The notes below the pieces were generated by a model. The model had not been told where the DNA came from. It searched no databases and saw only the letters and a list, made by a program, of their open reading frames with translations. DNA of 64,000 nt from Eubacterium aggregans (GTDB lineage Bacteria; Bacillota; Clostridia; Eubacteriales; Eubacteriaceae): assembly GCF_900107815.1 (NCBI RefSeq), contig NZ_FNRK01000006.1, forward strand, positions 62,001 through 126,000, in the 5' to 3' direction. The position numbers and the translations under genes were made by a program. Shown here one piece after another: positions 54,579 through 64,000 of the stretch. Positions within the stretch are counted from its first letter, which is position 1. Each line of letters starts with the position of its first letter.

Positions 54579-55524
54579 CCGGCACCTTCCCGCCGACGGA
54601 TTTTGCATCATAGGAAGCTAAAGCCTCGTAATAGGTTTGCAGATCTTCCTTGGCATCCCCTGGCGCAATGAGTGTAATGGCACAATTGGGGATGGCCTTT
54701 TGTGCTAAAGCTGCGCTTTCCATAATGCCCGCATCCACCACCAATTGTCCAGCCTTTTCATCGGCGGTGTTGATGGTATCCACGGATTTCTGGTAGGCTT
54801 CCATAAATTGCTTAAACACTTTCTGATTCTTCTCAGCCCATTCCTTATTGACCACGATACAGCCCATTTCCAGCTTGCTCCCCGTGGCATCTTCCCAGGC
54901 CTTGGTCAAATCCACGGCATTTGTCAGATTGCTATTTTTTGCTAAAGTTGCCGTGGCAAAGGGCTGGGGCAGCATGGCAATGGTGGCCTCTCCACTTGCC
55001 AGCTTCGCCGCCGCTTCTGCATGCTCACCCAGCCACTGGATGGTGACATCCTGACCTGGGGTCAAGCCATTCTTGGTAAACAGATAATTTAAGACATACT
55101 CTGGTGTAGATCCCTGTCCGGTGGCCACAATGGTTTTGCCCTTCAAATCAGCAATACTCCCAATGCCTTCTCCCTTGTCCGCTAAAATGGACAGGGTCCC
55201 CAGGGTGTTGACGGCACCTAATACAATAGCGCCCTCCGTTTTATTATAGATGGTTGCAGCGGCGTTAGTGGGCACCGATGCAATCTGATAATCCCCGTTG
55301 ATGACACTGGCCACCACCTGGTCCGGAGCCGTGGACACCGTGAATTCTGCGGTGACCTTATCCCCCAGGTTTACCCCTTCCACAATCATCTGTGACATAC
55401 CGATACCCGTCGGGCCAGACAGTGCCGCAATCTTAACCGTCTGGGGCTCTGCCGCAGCCGAACACCCTGCAAATACCAGTGCAGCCAAAGCCAGGGTGCA
55501 AATCGCCGATATTACCTTCTTCAT
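54550..55524 (-). CDS. ABC transporter substrate-binding lipoprotein (NMT1/SsuA-like)
   Basis: 324 aa. A lipoprotein signal with lipobox LVFAGC (Cys at residue 20) anchors it outside the membrane. The mature part is a periplasmic-binding fold of the NMT1/TauA class, with QTVKIAALSGPTGIGM at its start and GKTIVATGQGSTPEYVLNYLF near residue 125. First gene of the ABC unit, with a good promoter and AAAGGAG. The ligand is not predictable; organosulfur compounds and thiamine pyrimidine are typical of the family. Confidence 0.9.
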   Translation of the reverse strand: MKKVISAICTLALAALVFAGCSAAAEPQTVKIAALSGPTGIGMSQMIVEGVNLGDKVTAEFTVSTAPDQVVASVINGDYQIASVPTNAAATIYNKTEGAIVLGAVNTLGTLSILADKGEGIGSIADLKGKTIVATGQGSTPEYVLNYLFTKNGLTPGQDVTIQWLGEHAEAAAKLASGEATIAMLPQPFATATLAKNSNLTNAVDLTKAWEDATGSKLEMGCIVVNKEWAEKNQKVFKQFMEAYQKSVDTINTADEKAGQLVVDAGIMESAALAQKAIPNCAITLIAPGDAKEDLQTYYEALASYDAKSVGGKVPDETFYSISY

Positions 55525-55579
55525 TGTAAAGTCTCCTTTCCTTCCAGGTCAGTTCGCCTTTCCTGTGAGGTTTTTTTCT

Positions 55580-55608
55580 ATTATATCACAGGAGTGGGAG
55601 AAAGGTAA
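55580..55608 (-). promoter_or_regulatory. Promoter of the ABC transporter unit
   Basis: On the minus strand TTACCT (55603-55608), a 17-base spacer and TATAAT (55580-55585). Confidence 0.7.
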
Positions 55609-55630
55609 CTCCCAAAGGTGTCCAACGGCG

Positions 55631-55662
55631 AAAAAACCACTACCCTGAAACAGAGTAGTGGC
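55631..55662 (-). terminator. lon terminator
   Basis: On the minus strand CCACTAC (55661-55655) pairs with GTAGTGG (55643-55637) and is followed by TTTTTT. Confidence 0.85.
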
Positions 55663-55670
55663 TCCAAATT

Positions 55671-58076
55671 TTAAAGAATAACTGATGCGTAATCATCTTT
55701 TTCGACCTTCGGCTTATTGAAGGTGAGGTCAAAGCTGATATCGTACTGGGGGAATTCAATGCCCAAAGCGGTTTTGAGCACATCCTCCACCGTCTCAGCA
55801 AAGACGAATTCCAGATCATTTCGAACCTCTTCTGGAATATCCTCAAGATCCCGTTTGTTTTCCATGGGCAGCATCACCCGTTTAATACCACTTCTATGGG
55901 CGGCAATGACCTTTTCCCGAATCCCGCCCACAGGCAGGACCTGGCCGGTTAAGGTAATCTCCCCGGTCATGGACAGCTTGCTGTCCACAGGAATCCCCGT
56001 TACCAGAGACGCCAATGCCGTGGTCATGGTCACCCCAGCACTGGGGCCATCCTTCGGGGTCGCCCCGGCCGGGACATGGATATGGGTATCATAGGAAAAG
56101 AAATCAAAGCCTCGCTTCTTTTCGCCTAGGCGTGAGCGGATGAGGCTCATGGCGATGGTGGCACTTTCCTTCATGACATCGCCCAACTGGCCAGTGAGGG
56201 TCACCTTGCCATTTCCGGGCATCAGGGTCGCCTCGGTAAAGAGGATTTCCCCCCCGACGGATGTCCAGGCCATTCCTGTGACCACTCCAGGGGCATTCTT
56301 TTCTCCAGCCCGTTCATGACGGCGGGTTTTATTACCCAGATAATCGTGGAGGTTTTCCGGGGTGATGGTTACCTGATCCAACTTTCCGGTAACAATGCGT
56401 TCCGTAGTCGCCCGGGCAATCTTTGCCAACTGCTTTGTCAGGCCCCGGACACCGGATTCTGCGGTAAAGTCCTCAATGGTCTGCATCATGGCTTCTTCAT
56501 TGACCGATAATTGCTCTGGTGTCAGGCCATGGTCCGTTAAAACCCTGGGCAGCAGGTGATCAACGGCTATATGGTATTTTTCCTGATTGGTGTAAGAGGA
56601 CAGTTCGATAATCTCTGCCCGGTCCAAAAGGGGTGTCGGGATGGTGCTTAAATCATTGGCCGTCGCAATGAAAAATACATCGGACAAATCGTAGGGCACC
56701 TCCAGATAATGATCGGCAAAGGTATTGTTCTGTTCAGGGTCCAATACTTCCAAAAGGGCTGCCGATGGATCCCCCTGGTTCCCAATGCCCAGCTTATCAA
56801 TTTCATCCAGGATGAAAACGGGGTTCATGGTCCCGCAACCGGCGATGCCTTTGATAATTCGGCCGGCCATTGCCCCGATATAGGTCCGGCGATGCCCGCG
56901 AATTTCAGATTCATCCCGGACGCCGCCAAGGCTGGCCCGGATATACTCCCGATCCAAGGCCTCAGCAACGCTCTTACCCAGGCTGGTTTTACCGGTACCC
57001 GGAGGGCCCACCAACAGAACGATGGAGCCTTGCTTATCCTTTTTAAGCTTCATAACCGCCAAATGCTCGATAATCCGCTTTTTCACCTCATCAATGCCGT
57101 AATGATGGGCATCCAGCACTTCCCGGGCCTTTTCGATGTCAATCTCTTTGATTTCAGAATGCCAGGGCATTTCTAAAAGCAAATCCAAATAATTCATGAT
57201 GACATTGACCTCAGCACTTCCCGGGGGAGAGGATTCCAACTTTTTAAGCTCCTTCAGGGCAACCTTCCGGACATTGTCCGGCATATCAGACCCTTCGATT
57301 CGCTTTCGGTAATCCTCATCCTCTTCATAGGGGCCGCCCGCATCCTCGGAGCCCATTTCACCCAGCTCAATCTGGATATTCTTCATCTGTTCCCGAAGCA
57401 TGGCTTCCCGGTAAGCACGGTCCTTATTCTTGGCATATTTCTTACTGATTTCCAGCTGCAGATGCACGGAGTCCTTTTCTTTAATGACAAAGTCAATGAA
57501 GCGCAGGGCCCTATCCCGCTGGGAATCCAGCTCCAGGAGCTCCTGCTTCTGGGCAATGGGAATCCCCATCATCGGCACCGTATAGCCAATGAGCTGCTGG
57601 ACCGATTCCACCTCAGAAAGAAGCTTCAGGAAATAATCTGCCCCCCGGAAATTCCGGCCGATATCTCCCATGAGATGCTTAATGTAGGCGGTCATTTCCT
57701 TCTCTTCCTCAACGGTTAGATCCGGGAAATCTGGCTGCTCCACATAATCCGCCGTTAAGCCAGACTCCGTATGGTCAATATGGATGACATGACCCCTTCT
57801 TAAGGTATTGATTTCAATGATGTACCCATTTTCAGATTTCTCGATATTATCGAAGCGCAGAAGCACCCCCACACGGTGGAAATCCTCATCCGTTAGTAAA
57901 TCGTAGTCGTTATATCGCCGGGTTGTCACACCCATGGCCAAGGTATTCTGATCTAATATATATTTTTTAATATTGTTGCCAATGACATCATTGACAAAAA
58001 TCCGGTTTTGTATCCCCGGGAAAATCACCGTTTCAGTGATGGGGATGACCGGAGCATTCTTTAATTCCATCGTCAT
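55671..58076 (-). CDS. lon: ATP-dependent protease Lon
   Basis: 801 aa of LonA type. The N-terminal substrate domain begins MTMELKNAPVIPITETVIFPG. The AAA+ module has Walker A VGPPGTGKTSLGKSV near residue 357 and Walker B VFILDEIDK. The protease domain has catalytic Ser in PKDGPSAGVTM near residue 680 and Lys in GIREKVIAAHRSGIK. It degrades damaged and regulatory proteins. Its ATG overlaps the MarR stop (ATGA). GGAGGTGG is the RBS. Confidence 0.96.
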   Translation of the reverse strand: MTMELKNAPVIPITETVIFPGIQNRIFVNDVIGNNIKKYILDQNTLAMGVTTRRYNDYDLLTDEDFHRVGVLLRFDNIEKSENGYIIEINTLRRGHVIHIDHTESGLTADYVEQPDFPDLTVEEEKEMTAYIKHLMGDIGRNFRGADYFLKLLSEVESVQQLIGYTVPMMGIPIAQKQELLELDSQRDRALRFIDFVIKEKDSVHLQLEISKKYAKNKDRAYREAMLREQMKNIQIELGEMGSEDAGGPYEEDEDYRKRIEGSDMPDNVRKVALKELKKLESSPPGSAEVNVIMNYLDLLLEMPWHSEIKEIDIEKAREVLDAHHYGIDEVKKRIIEHLAVMKLKKDKQGSIVLLVGPPGTGKTSLGKSVAEALDREYIRASLGGVRDESEIRGHRRTYIGAMAGRIIKGIAGCGTMNPVFILDEIDKLGIGNQGDPSAALLEVLDPEQNNTFADHYLEVPYDLSDVFFIATANDLSTIPTPLLDRAEIIELSSYTNQEKYHIAVDHLLPRVLTDHGLTPEQLSVNEEAMMQTIEDFTAESGVRGLTKQLAKIARATTERIVTGKLDQVTITPENLHDYLGNKTRRHERAGEKNAPGVVTGMAWTSVGGEILFTEATLMPGNGKVTLTGQLGDVMKESATIAMSLIRSRLGEKKRGFDFFSYDTHIHVPAGATPKDGPSAGVTMTTALASLVTGIPVDSKLSMTGEITLTGQVLPVGGIREKVIAAHRSGIKRVMLPMENKRDLEDIPEEVRNDLEFVFAETVEDVLKTALGIEFPQYDISFDLTFNKPKVEKDDYASVIL

Positions 58077-58513
58077 TTTTCCACCTCCGTGTAAATCGAT
58101 AGTTTGTTGAGCAATCCAATCAGCTGTTTAACCTCTTCTTCGGTCAGGCAGTTTTCAATGTGCTCCACCAGCCGCAGGTACTGCATTTCCTCTGCCCGGG
58201 CAATGCGCTTGCCCTTTGGCGTTAATCGGATATAGCAGACCCGACGGTCCGTATCCGACCGCTGCTTTACCACGCAATCCCAAGAAATAAATTTGTTGAC
58301 CATCTCCGTTACAGTCGGCTTGGAATTATCCGTATATTGGGCCAAATCACTGCAGGTTAAGGCATCGTACCCGTCGATAATGCGTAAGTAATACACCTGC
58401 CTCGGTGTTAAATCGCCTTCCTTATCCTCGGGTAAGGTGGCACTTGCACATTGGTTTTCCAATTCGAGCAGCTTGAGATATGCTCTAAAGAGTTCTTGTT
58501 TTCTACATGACAT
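58073..58513 (-). CDS. MarR-family transcriptional regulator
   Basis: About 146 aa. The winged helix runs from about 55 to 110, with DLAQYTDNSKPTVTEMVNKFI as recognition region and SDTDRRVCYIRLTPKGK as the wing. Dimerisation helices lie at both ends. The ATG at 58513 follows GAGGG; a TTG at 58528 is possible. It overlaps lon by 4 bases, so it is the leading gene of a MarR-lon operon. A palindrome just downstream of its promoter suggests autorepression. Confidence 0.88.
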   Translation of the reverse strand: MSCRKQELFRAYLKLLELENQCASATLPEDKEGDLTPRQVYYLRIIDGYDALTCSDLAQYTDNSKPTVTEMVNKFISWDCVVKQRSDTDRRVCYIRLTPKGKRIARAEEMQYLRLVEHIENCLTEEEVKQLIGLLNKLSIYTEVEK

Positions 58514-58533
58514 ACGCTCTACCCTCAAATTAA

Positions 58534-58590
58534 TTAGTTAGCATTTCCCTAACTTAATAGGAGTATACCAATGCGCTCTGCCCCTGTCAA
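58534..58590 (-). promoter_or_regulatory. Promoter and operator-like palindrome of the marR-lon operon
   Basis: On the minus strand TTGACA (58585-58590), a 17-base spacer and TATACT (58562-58567) form a near-consensus promoter. AGTTAG-7-CTAACT (58536-58554) is a perfect inverted repeat, located at about +1 to +20, where MarR proteins usually repress their own gene. Confidence 0.75.
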
Positions 58591-58633
58591 GTTTTCCACG
58601 ATGATTTTTACATTTGTTAAGCTTTCTAAAGTT

Positions 58634-58662
58634 TTTACATCCCCTCTGTTTTCTGATATAAT
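58634..58662 (+). promoter_or_regulatory. Promoter of the 5'-nucleotidase gene
   Basis: TTTACA (58634-58639), a 17-base spacer and TATAAT (58657-58662), about 30 bases before the start codon. Confidence 0.82.
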
Positions 58663-58692
58663 ATTGATAATAAAAAAACTAAGGAGAACCCC

Positions 58693-60612
58693 ATGAAACG
58701 ACGCTGGCCTATTTTTTTTCTGACCATTCTTTTGCTGCTCCTTTCTGTACCCACCGCCGCTTACGCAGAGGATAGTAATAAGGATATCCGTATCTTATTT
58801 ACCCACGATCTGCATTCCAACATCCTCCCCTATGAAACGGTAGATAGCCAAAGCAATGTAACCACCATGGGGGGCTACGCTCGCCTGGCAACATTGATCA
58901 AACAAAACCGAAACGACAGCACCCTTCTGGTGGATGCCGGAGACTATTCTATGGGTACGTTGTTTAATAGCCTTTACCGTACCCAAGCCCCAGACCTTGC
59001 CCTTCTGGGCCAGCTGGGCTACGATGCCACCACCCTGGGAAACCACGAATTTGATTATGGCACAGAGGCCCTGAAATCCGACTTACTGGCTGCTGCCAAA
59101 ACCAACCCCCACCCCACCCTTCTGGCTTCCAATCTGGTGTTTGGGGAGGACGATGACTCAAAATCGATCCAGCAGGCCTTTGAAACCTACGGCAGTCTGA
59201 AGACAAAAATCATCACCAAAAACGGGGTGAAGATTGGTGTGTTTGGCTTAATGGGTAAAGATGCCCAATCCTTTACCGCTGACTACGCCCCCTTATCCTT
59301 TGCCGATGTTACCGATACGGCAAAATCTTGTGTGGAAGATCTCAAATCCCAGGGTGCTCAGGTCATCATCTGCCTTTCCCACAGCGGAACAGAAGAAGAC
59401 ATCAAAAATTCTGAGGATCAGCAATTAGCCAAAGCCGTTCCTGATATTGATGTCATCGTCAGTGGGCATACCCATACCACCATGGAATCCCCCATCACCG
59501 AAGGCAGCACCACCATTGTCAGTGCGGGTTGGCGGGGCCAGAACCTCGGAGTTCTGGATTTAACCCTTAAAGCCGATGGCAGTACCGCGGTAAAGGATTA
59601 TGCCCTAAAGGCTAGCGCCAACAGCATCCCCCAGGATGAATCCATCAAAAAATTTGCAGAAACCTACAAGGCCAGTGTCCAAACTAACTTTCTGACTCCC
59701 CTTGGCATGCAGTACGATGGTGTCCTGGCCATATCGAATATTAATTTTAACAGTAGTGAGGATGCACTACAAAATTTTGGAAATAACAATATTGGAGATA
59801 TTGTCACCGATTCCCAACTTTATTATGCCAAACAAAATGGGATTGATGCCACCATTGCCGTTACCTGTGCCGGACTCATTCGAGACACCATTTATAAGGG
59901 GGATTTAACCACCTCCCAGGTCTTTAATATCCAGTCCCTGGGTGAAAGCACCGATGGCAGCACAGGGTATCCCCTGGTTGATTTTTATCTCTATGGTTCA
60001 GAAATCAAAACCCTCTGTCAATTGGACCCAGCCTTTTCCAAAATGATTCCGGATATTCAGCTTTCCCTTTCAGGACTGCGCTATACTTATAATGATAGCC
60101 GCCTCCCCATGGATAAGGTGATTTCCGTGGATGTCCAGGACAGCCAGGGAAACTGGTCCCCCATTGTGGATGATCAGCTCTACCATATGACCTGCAGTAA
60201 GTACCTGGCCGATATGACCGGACTAATTACGGACATGACCAAGGGCCTTGTCACACTGACCCCACGAGATGCTAATGGGAATACGAATACCGACACGACG
60301 GCCTTTATCAGTAAAACGAAAGAGGGCAAGGAAGCCAAGGCATGGATTGCCTTGGCAAGCTACGCCGGCTCCTTTGCTAAAAATGAATCTGGTATCAGCG
60401 TTATTCCAGCCCAGTATAACAATGCCCGGGATACCAAAACTGCAGTCTCCAATTCCATGACGACATTCTTCAAAAATCCATCTATTTATGCGCTGGCCCT
60501 CTACGGCATCATTTTGGGGATTGTCCTCATTGTGATCATCATTATCCTCGTAATCCGCCACCATAAAAAGGGCGGTCGCCGGAATAAAAAACGTTTGAGC
60601 GATAAGTTGTAA
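58693..60612 (+). CDS. Surface-anchored 5'-nucleotidase/2',3'-cyclic phosphodiesterase
   Basis: 639 aa. Signal peptide (residues 1-25, ending AYAED) is followed by the metallophosphatase domain with FTHDLHSNI, DAGDYSMGT, LGNHEFDYG, LSHSGTEED and VSGHTHTTM supplying the two metal sites. The C-terminal 5'-nucleotidase domain has QLYYAKQNGIDATIAVT and GYPLVDFYLYGSEI. One C-terminal helix (IYALALYGIILGIVLIVIII) and a basic tail anchor it in the membrane. It dephosphorylates extracellular nucleotides for salvage. AAGGAG precedes the ATG. Confidence 0.92.
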   Translation: MKRRWPIFFLTILLLLLSVPTAAYAEDSNKDIRILFTHDLHSNILPYETVDSQSNVTTMGGYARLATLIKQNRNDSTLLVDAGDYSMGTLFNSLYRTQAPDLALLGQLGYDATTLGNHEFDYGTEALKSDLLAAAKTNPHPTLLASNLVFGEDDDSKSIQQAFETYGSLKTKIITKNGVKIGVFGLMGKDAQSFTADYAPLSFADVTDTAKSCVEDLKSQGAQVIICLSHSGTEEDIKNSEDQQLAKAVPDIDVIVSGHTHTTMESPITEGSTTIVSAGWRGQNLGVLDLTLKADGSTAVKDYALKASANSIPQDESIKKFAETYKASVQTNFLTPLGMQYDGVLAISNINFNSSEDALQNFGNNNIGDIVTDSQLYYAKQNGIDATIAVTCAGLIRDTIYKGDLTTSQVFNIQSLGESTDGSTGYPLVDFYLYGSEIKTLCQLDPAFSKMIPDIQLSLSGLRYTYNDSRLPMDKVISVDVQDSQGNWSPIVDDQLYHMTCSKYLADMTGLITDMTKGLVTLTPRDANGNTNTDTTAFISKTKEGKEAKAWIALASYAGSFAKNESGISVIPAQYNNARDTKTAVSNSMTTFFKNPSIYALALYGIILGIVLIVIIIILVIRHHKKGGRRNKKRLSDKL

Positions 60613-60618
60613 ATACAA

Positions 60619-60658
60619 AAATAGCAAGGCGCCAGATGGTCCGCCTTGCTATTTTTTT
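60619..60658. terminator. Bidirectional terminator between 5'-nucleotidase and hydrogenase genes
   Basis: AATAGCAAGGCG pairs with CGCCTTGCTATT around a 10-base loop, with T7 on the right and an A4 run on the left. Confidence 0.85.
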
Positions 60659-60683
60659 ATTATCTAATATTCATTGTTTTTGA

Positions 60684-62432
60684 TTACTTAATCCGCGGCT
60701 TTGCACTATAGGTGGTGTGGAGGAGCTTATGGGATTTATGCCCACCAGGTTCACCCAGGTATTCTTCGTACAATTTGATAATCGCCGGATTTTGGTGAGA
60801 TTTTCGATAGGTTTTGGCTTCGTCCTCATTGTATAATGCCTTGGCTCGTTCCACACGGATATCCTTTTCCATGCGGACCTTGGAAGATACGATGGGCTGT
60901 CCCCCACCATTGACACAGCCGCCGGGGCATCCCATGAATTCGATAAAATGATAATCATCAAACTCGCCACGCTTTAAGGCATCCATCACCTGACGGATGT
61001 TAGCACCGCCGTGGGCAACAGCGATTTTCACTGTTAAATCCGGAGTAACCGCTACATCGGCCGTTTTAACGCCCTCGACGCCGCGCACAGCTTCATAGTC
61101 TATTTCCTGGATATCTTTATCATTTAAGATATCCGCAACGGTTCGAACAGCGGCTTCCATGACCCCACCAGTCGCGCCAAAGATAACGGCAGCACCGGTG
61201 TATTCACCATAATATGGATCAAAGTCTTCATCGGGAAGGGCCAGAAAGTCAATTCGGGCTTCCTTAATCATCCGAGCCAGCTCCCTAGTCGTAATGGAAA
61301 TATCCACATCCTGGCGACCGTCAACGCTTAGCTCTTCGCGCTGGGATTCAAACTTTTTAGCGGTACAAGGCATGACCGACACAACGACAATATCGTCTGG
61401 ATTAATGCCATTCATTTCAGCGAAATGGCTTTTAACCAGAGCCCCCGTCATATTTTGGGGAGATTTACAGCTGGATAAATGGTCGAGCATTTCAGGATAG
61501 TAGGTTTCAATGAGCTTAATCCATCCCGGTGAACAGGAGGTAATCATGGGCAACACGCCCCCTTTGGTCACACGGTTGATTAACTCGGTGCCTTCCTCCA
61601 TAATAGTGACATCTGCTCCAAAATCAGTATCAAAGATATGGTCGAAACCAAGGCGGCGCAAAGAGGCTGCCAGCTTACCCGTTACATTTGTCCCCATAGG
61701 AAGTCCAAATTCTTCACCCAAAGCCGCACGAACTGCTGGTGCCGATTCTACAACCACAATTTTTTGTGGATCTTCAATGGCATCCCAGACCTTTTGGATA
61801 TCACTTTTTTCCTTCAGGGCCCCCACTGGGCAATTAACAATACACTGACCACAGTTAATACAGCCAACTTCAGCAATGGATTTGTCAAAGACTGGACGAA
61901 TATGGGTATTAAACCCGCGGCCTGCAGGTCCTAAAACACCAATACCCTGAATACTACGGCACACCGCCACACAGCGCTTGCATAAAATACACTTGGTCTC
62001 ATCCCGAACGATGGATGTTGATAAATCGTCAATCCACTCTCCGGATTTTTCTCCCTCAAAGGGAATACTGGTGACACCCAAGTCTACGGAAAGCTTTTGG
62101 AGTTCACAGTTTTCACTACGGACACAGCTGGTACATTCCCGGTTATGGTTGGATAAAATAAGTTCCAGATTAACCCGACGGGCTTTTCGAACCTTTTCTG
62201 TATTCGTCAGGACTTCAATTCCCTCGGCAACGGGGTAGACACAGGAAGCCTGGAGAGCCCTGGCCCCTTTTATTTCTACCAGACACATCCGGCAAGCCCC
62301 GATTTCATTGACATCCTTCAGGTAACATAAAGTCGGAATATCGATGCCCTGCATTTTCGCCGCTTCCAGCACCGTGGTCCCTTCCGGGACAGTGACGTCG
62401 CGACCATTAATTTTAAATGTTACATCTTTCAT
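60684..62432 (-). CDS. hydA: [FeFe] hydrogenase catalytic subunit (HydA-type)
   Basis: 582 aa. The N-terminal 2Fe-2S domain (LCYLKDVNEIGACRMCLVE), His-ligated 4Fe-4S (NRECTSCVRSENCELQ) and two 4Fe-4S motifs (CILCKRCVAVC, CINCGQCIVNCP) precede the H-cluster domain. That domain has L1 TSCSPGWI, L2 MPCTAKKFE and L3 FMGCPGGCVNGGGQP. The ATG at 62432 follows AAGGAGG. With the NuoF-like gene upstream it fits the electron-bifurcating HydABC type, which oxidises NADH and reduced ferredoxin together to make H2. Confidence 0.95.
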   Translation of the reverse strand: MKDVTFKINGRDVTVPEGTTVLEAAKMQGIDIPTLCYLKDVNEIGACRMCLVEIKGARALQASCVYPVAEGIEVLTNTEKVRKARRVNLELILSNHNRECTSCVRSENCELQKLSVDLGVTSIPFEGEKSGEWIDDLSTSIVRDETKCILCKRCVAVCRSIQGIGVLGPAGRGFNTHIRPVFDKSIAEVGCINCGQCIVNCPVGALKEKSDIQKVWDAIEDPQKIVVVESAPAVRAALGEEFGLPMGTNVTGKLAASLRRLGFDHIFDTDFGADVTIMEEGTELINRVTKGGVLPMITSCSPGWIKLIETYYPEMLDHLSSCKSPQNMTGALVKSHFAEMNGINPDDIVVVSVMPCTAKKFESQREELSVDGRQDVDISITTRELARMIKEARIDFLALPDEDFDPYYGEYTGAAVIFGATGGVMEAAVRTVADILNDKDIQEIDYEAVRGVEGVKTADVAVTPDLTVKIAVAHGGANIRQVMDALKRGEFDDYHFIEFMGCPGGCVNGGGQPIVSSKVRMEKDIRVERAKALYNEDEAKTYRKSHQNPAIIKLYEEYLGEPGGHKSHKLLHTTYSAKPRIK

Positions 62433-62446
62433 TTCCACAACCTCCT

Positions 62447-64000
62447 TTATGCTTTCGTGATGGCGCCAAAGGGGCAAGCCTCGATACAAGTCCCACATTT
62501 AATACAGGCTGTTATATCAATACTATGGGGCTTTTTCTTTTCGCCAGTAATGCAGCTTGCCGGGCACTTTTTCGCACAAATGCCACAGCCCTTACACTTA
62601 TCTTCAATAATGGTGTAGTTCAGGAGCTTTTTGCACACACCTGCTGGGCAGCGTTTTTCCTTGATATGGGCTTCATATTCGTCACGGAAATATTTGATGG
62701 TTGATAAAACAGGATTCGGTGCAGTCTGGCCCAGGCCACATAATGCGGAAGCTTTAATGCCTTCTGCCAGCTCTTCCAGACGTTCGATATCACCTTCCTG
62801 GCCTTCCCCATTACAAATGCGTTCGAGGATTTCCAGCATCCGCTTGGTCCCAATACGGCAAGGAGGACATTTCCCACAGGATTCGTCCTGGGTAAAATCC
62901 AGGAAGAAGCGGGCCACATCCACCATACAGTTATCCTCATCCATAACGATAAGTCCCCCGGAGCCCATCATGGAACCGATGGCAATAAGGTTATCGTAAT
63001 CAATGGGGGTATCCAGCTTGGATACCGGGATACAGCCACCAGAGGGGCCACCGGTCTGCGCGGCCTTAAAGGCCTTGCCGTTGGGGATGCCCCCGCCGAT
63101 TTCATAGATAATCTCCCGCATGGTGGTCCCCATTGGGATTTCCAAAAGACCAGTATTATTAATCTTACCACCTAGAGCAAAAACCTTTGTCCCCTTGGAT
63201 TTTTCAGTCCCTAAAGAAGCAAACCACTCGGCACCCTCGTTGATGATCGTCGGAATATTCGCATAGGTTTCCACATTATTGAGCACGGTTGGGCGTTCAA
63301 AAAGGCCCTTATTCGCCGGGAATGGTGGGCGGGGACGTGGTTCACCACGCTTACCCTCAACGGAATTCATCAACGCCGTTTCTTCACCACAGACAAAGGC
63401 ACCAGCCCCTAAACGGATATCCAAATCAAAGGAAAAATCGGTATCGAAAATATTCTTCCCGAGTAGACCATAATCCCTTGCCTGATCGATGGCAATCTGC
63501 AGCCGTTTAACGGCAATGGGGTATTCTGCACGGACATAAACATAGCCCATCTGTGCCCCAATGGCGTAGCCTGCAATGGCCATGGCTTCAATAAGGCGAT
63601 GGGGATCCCCCTCGAGAATTGAACGGTCCATAAAGGCTCCTGGGTCCCCTTCGTCAGCATTACAAGCCACGTATTTTACACCGTCTGGTGATTCAGCATT
63701 TTGGGCAAATTGCCATTTGAGGCCCGTGGGGAACCCACCGCCACCACGACCACGTAGCCCCGACTCTTTGATACAATCAATAACCCCCTGGGGTGTCATC
63801 TTAAGCAGGGCCTTTTCCAAAGCCGTATAGCCATCAAAGGCAACATATTCATCGATATCTTCAGGATTGATCACTCCACAATTGGCTAGGGCAACACGCA
63901 TCTGCTTTTTATAAAAGCCCAACTCATTAATGGAGCGAGCGTGGCGGCCATCCGTTGATTCCGTGTATTCCAGGCGTTCCAAGGGCCGTCCTTTGACCAG
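62447..64000 (-). CDS. hydB: NuoF/HydB-like hydrogenase subunit, 5' end outside window
   Basis: 517 codons are visible. The frame continues through the window edge ([11 protein letters not shown] precedes the first TTG), so the N-terminal 2Fe-2S part lies outside. The FMN/NADH-binding NuoF core has [33 protein letters not shown] and [18 protein letters not shown]-terminal pair of 4Fe-4S motifs, [12 protein letters not shown] and [12 protein letters not shown], is fused on. It is the flavin bifurcation subunit partnering HydA, 14 bases downstream. A HydC subunit would be expected further upstream. Confidence 0.93.
   Translation of the reverse strand: MVKGRPLERLEYTESTDGRHARSINELGFYKKQMRVALANCGVINPEDIDEYVAFDGYTALEKALLKMTPQGVIDCIKESGLRGRGGGGFPTGLKWQFAQNAESPDGVKYVACNADEGDPGAFMDRSILEGDPHRLIEAMAIAGYAIGAQMGYVYVRAEYPIAVKRLQIAIDQARDYGLLGKNIFDTDFSFDLDIRLGAGAFVCGEETALMNSVEGKRGEPRPRPPFPANKGLFERPTVLNNVETYANIPTIINEGAEWFASLGTEKSKGTKVFALGGKINNTGLLEIPMGTTMREIIYEIGGGIPNGKAFKAAQTGGPSGGCIPVSKLDTPIDYDNLIAIGSMMGSGGLIVMDEDNCMVDVARFFLDFTQDESCGKCPPCRIGTKRMLEILERICNGEGQEGDIERLEELAEGIKASALCGLGQTAPNPVLSTIKYFRDEYEAHIKEKRCPAGVCKKLLNYTIIEDKCKGCGICAKKCPASCITGEKKKPHSIDITACIKCGTCIEACPFGAITKA

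Overview
The window is a dense bacterial chromosome segment of roughly 50% G+C. It fits a strictly anaerobic clostridial Firmicute. The evidence is pyruvate:ferredoxin oxidoreductase, an [FeFe] hydrogenase beside a NuoF-like subunit, a T-box leader, a class A RNase P RNA, AGGAGG-type ribosome binding sites, a dockerin/cohesin-like pair and an NPxTG-type wall-sorting signal. I cannot name the genus. Almost every gene lies on the minus strand. The plus-strand exceptions are upp, a 30-codon gene, a PEP-synthase-like gene and a 5'-nucleotidase. I saw no insertion sequence, prophage, tRNA, rRNA or CRISPR array.

Layout: 0.0-2.6 kb holds a partial YdbC-type gene, glutaredoxin, upp, a cytidylate-kinase-like gene and a rubredoxin/flavin-reductase fusion. 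2.6-12.1 kb is a branched-chain amino acid operon (ilvC, cimA, leuC, leuD, leuB, ilvD, ilvB) behind a T-box leader. It encodes the pyruvate/citramalate route to isoleucine; neither leuA nor ilvN is present. 12.1-14.4 kb is a crotonase plus CoA-transferase operon. 14.5-16.3 kb is a single ORF fusing a GH13 amylase-like domain to a TadA tRNA deaminase. 16.5-25.4 kb carries PFOR, a two-domain polyphosphate:AMP phosphotransferase, a small membrane peptide, an AAA/DUF234 ATPase, a zinc ribbon protein and a Na+/solute symporter. 25.4-29.2 kb is htrA, a response regulator, a sensor kinase and rnpB.

29.3-42.2 kb is housekeeping: rpsO-pnp-dut-ftsK-rimO-pgsA-yaaA-cinA-recA, and proB with a 56-aa membrane protein and a diacylglycerol glycosyltransferase-like gene. 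42.3-48.5 kb is a secretory locus behind a cyclic-di-GMP-I riboswitch. It encodes a 1726-aa secreted M60-type metalloprotease with a dockerin, overlapping by ATGA a cohesin-like protein with an NPGTG anchor. 48.7-64 kb carries a degenerate KaiC-like/PEP-synthase-like protein, an NSS symporter, an SsuABC/TauABC-like transporter with a thioesterase, a MarR-lon pair, an ecto-5'-nucleotidase and hydrogenase subunits running off the right edge.

The most notable items are: the riboswitch-controlled dockerin protease/cohesin pair; the amylase-TadA fusion; a GC-rich structured RNA between ilvC and cimA; a palindrome (TTGTATACAA) shared by three promoters; a MarR-lon operon with an apparent autoregulatory site; and two small membrane protein genes (30 and 56 aa).
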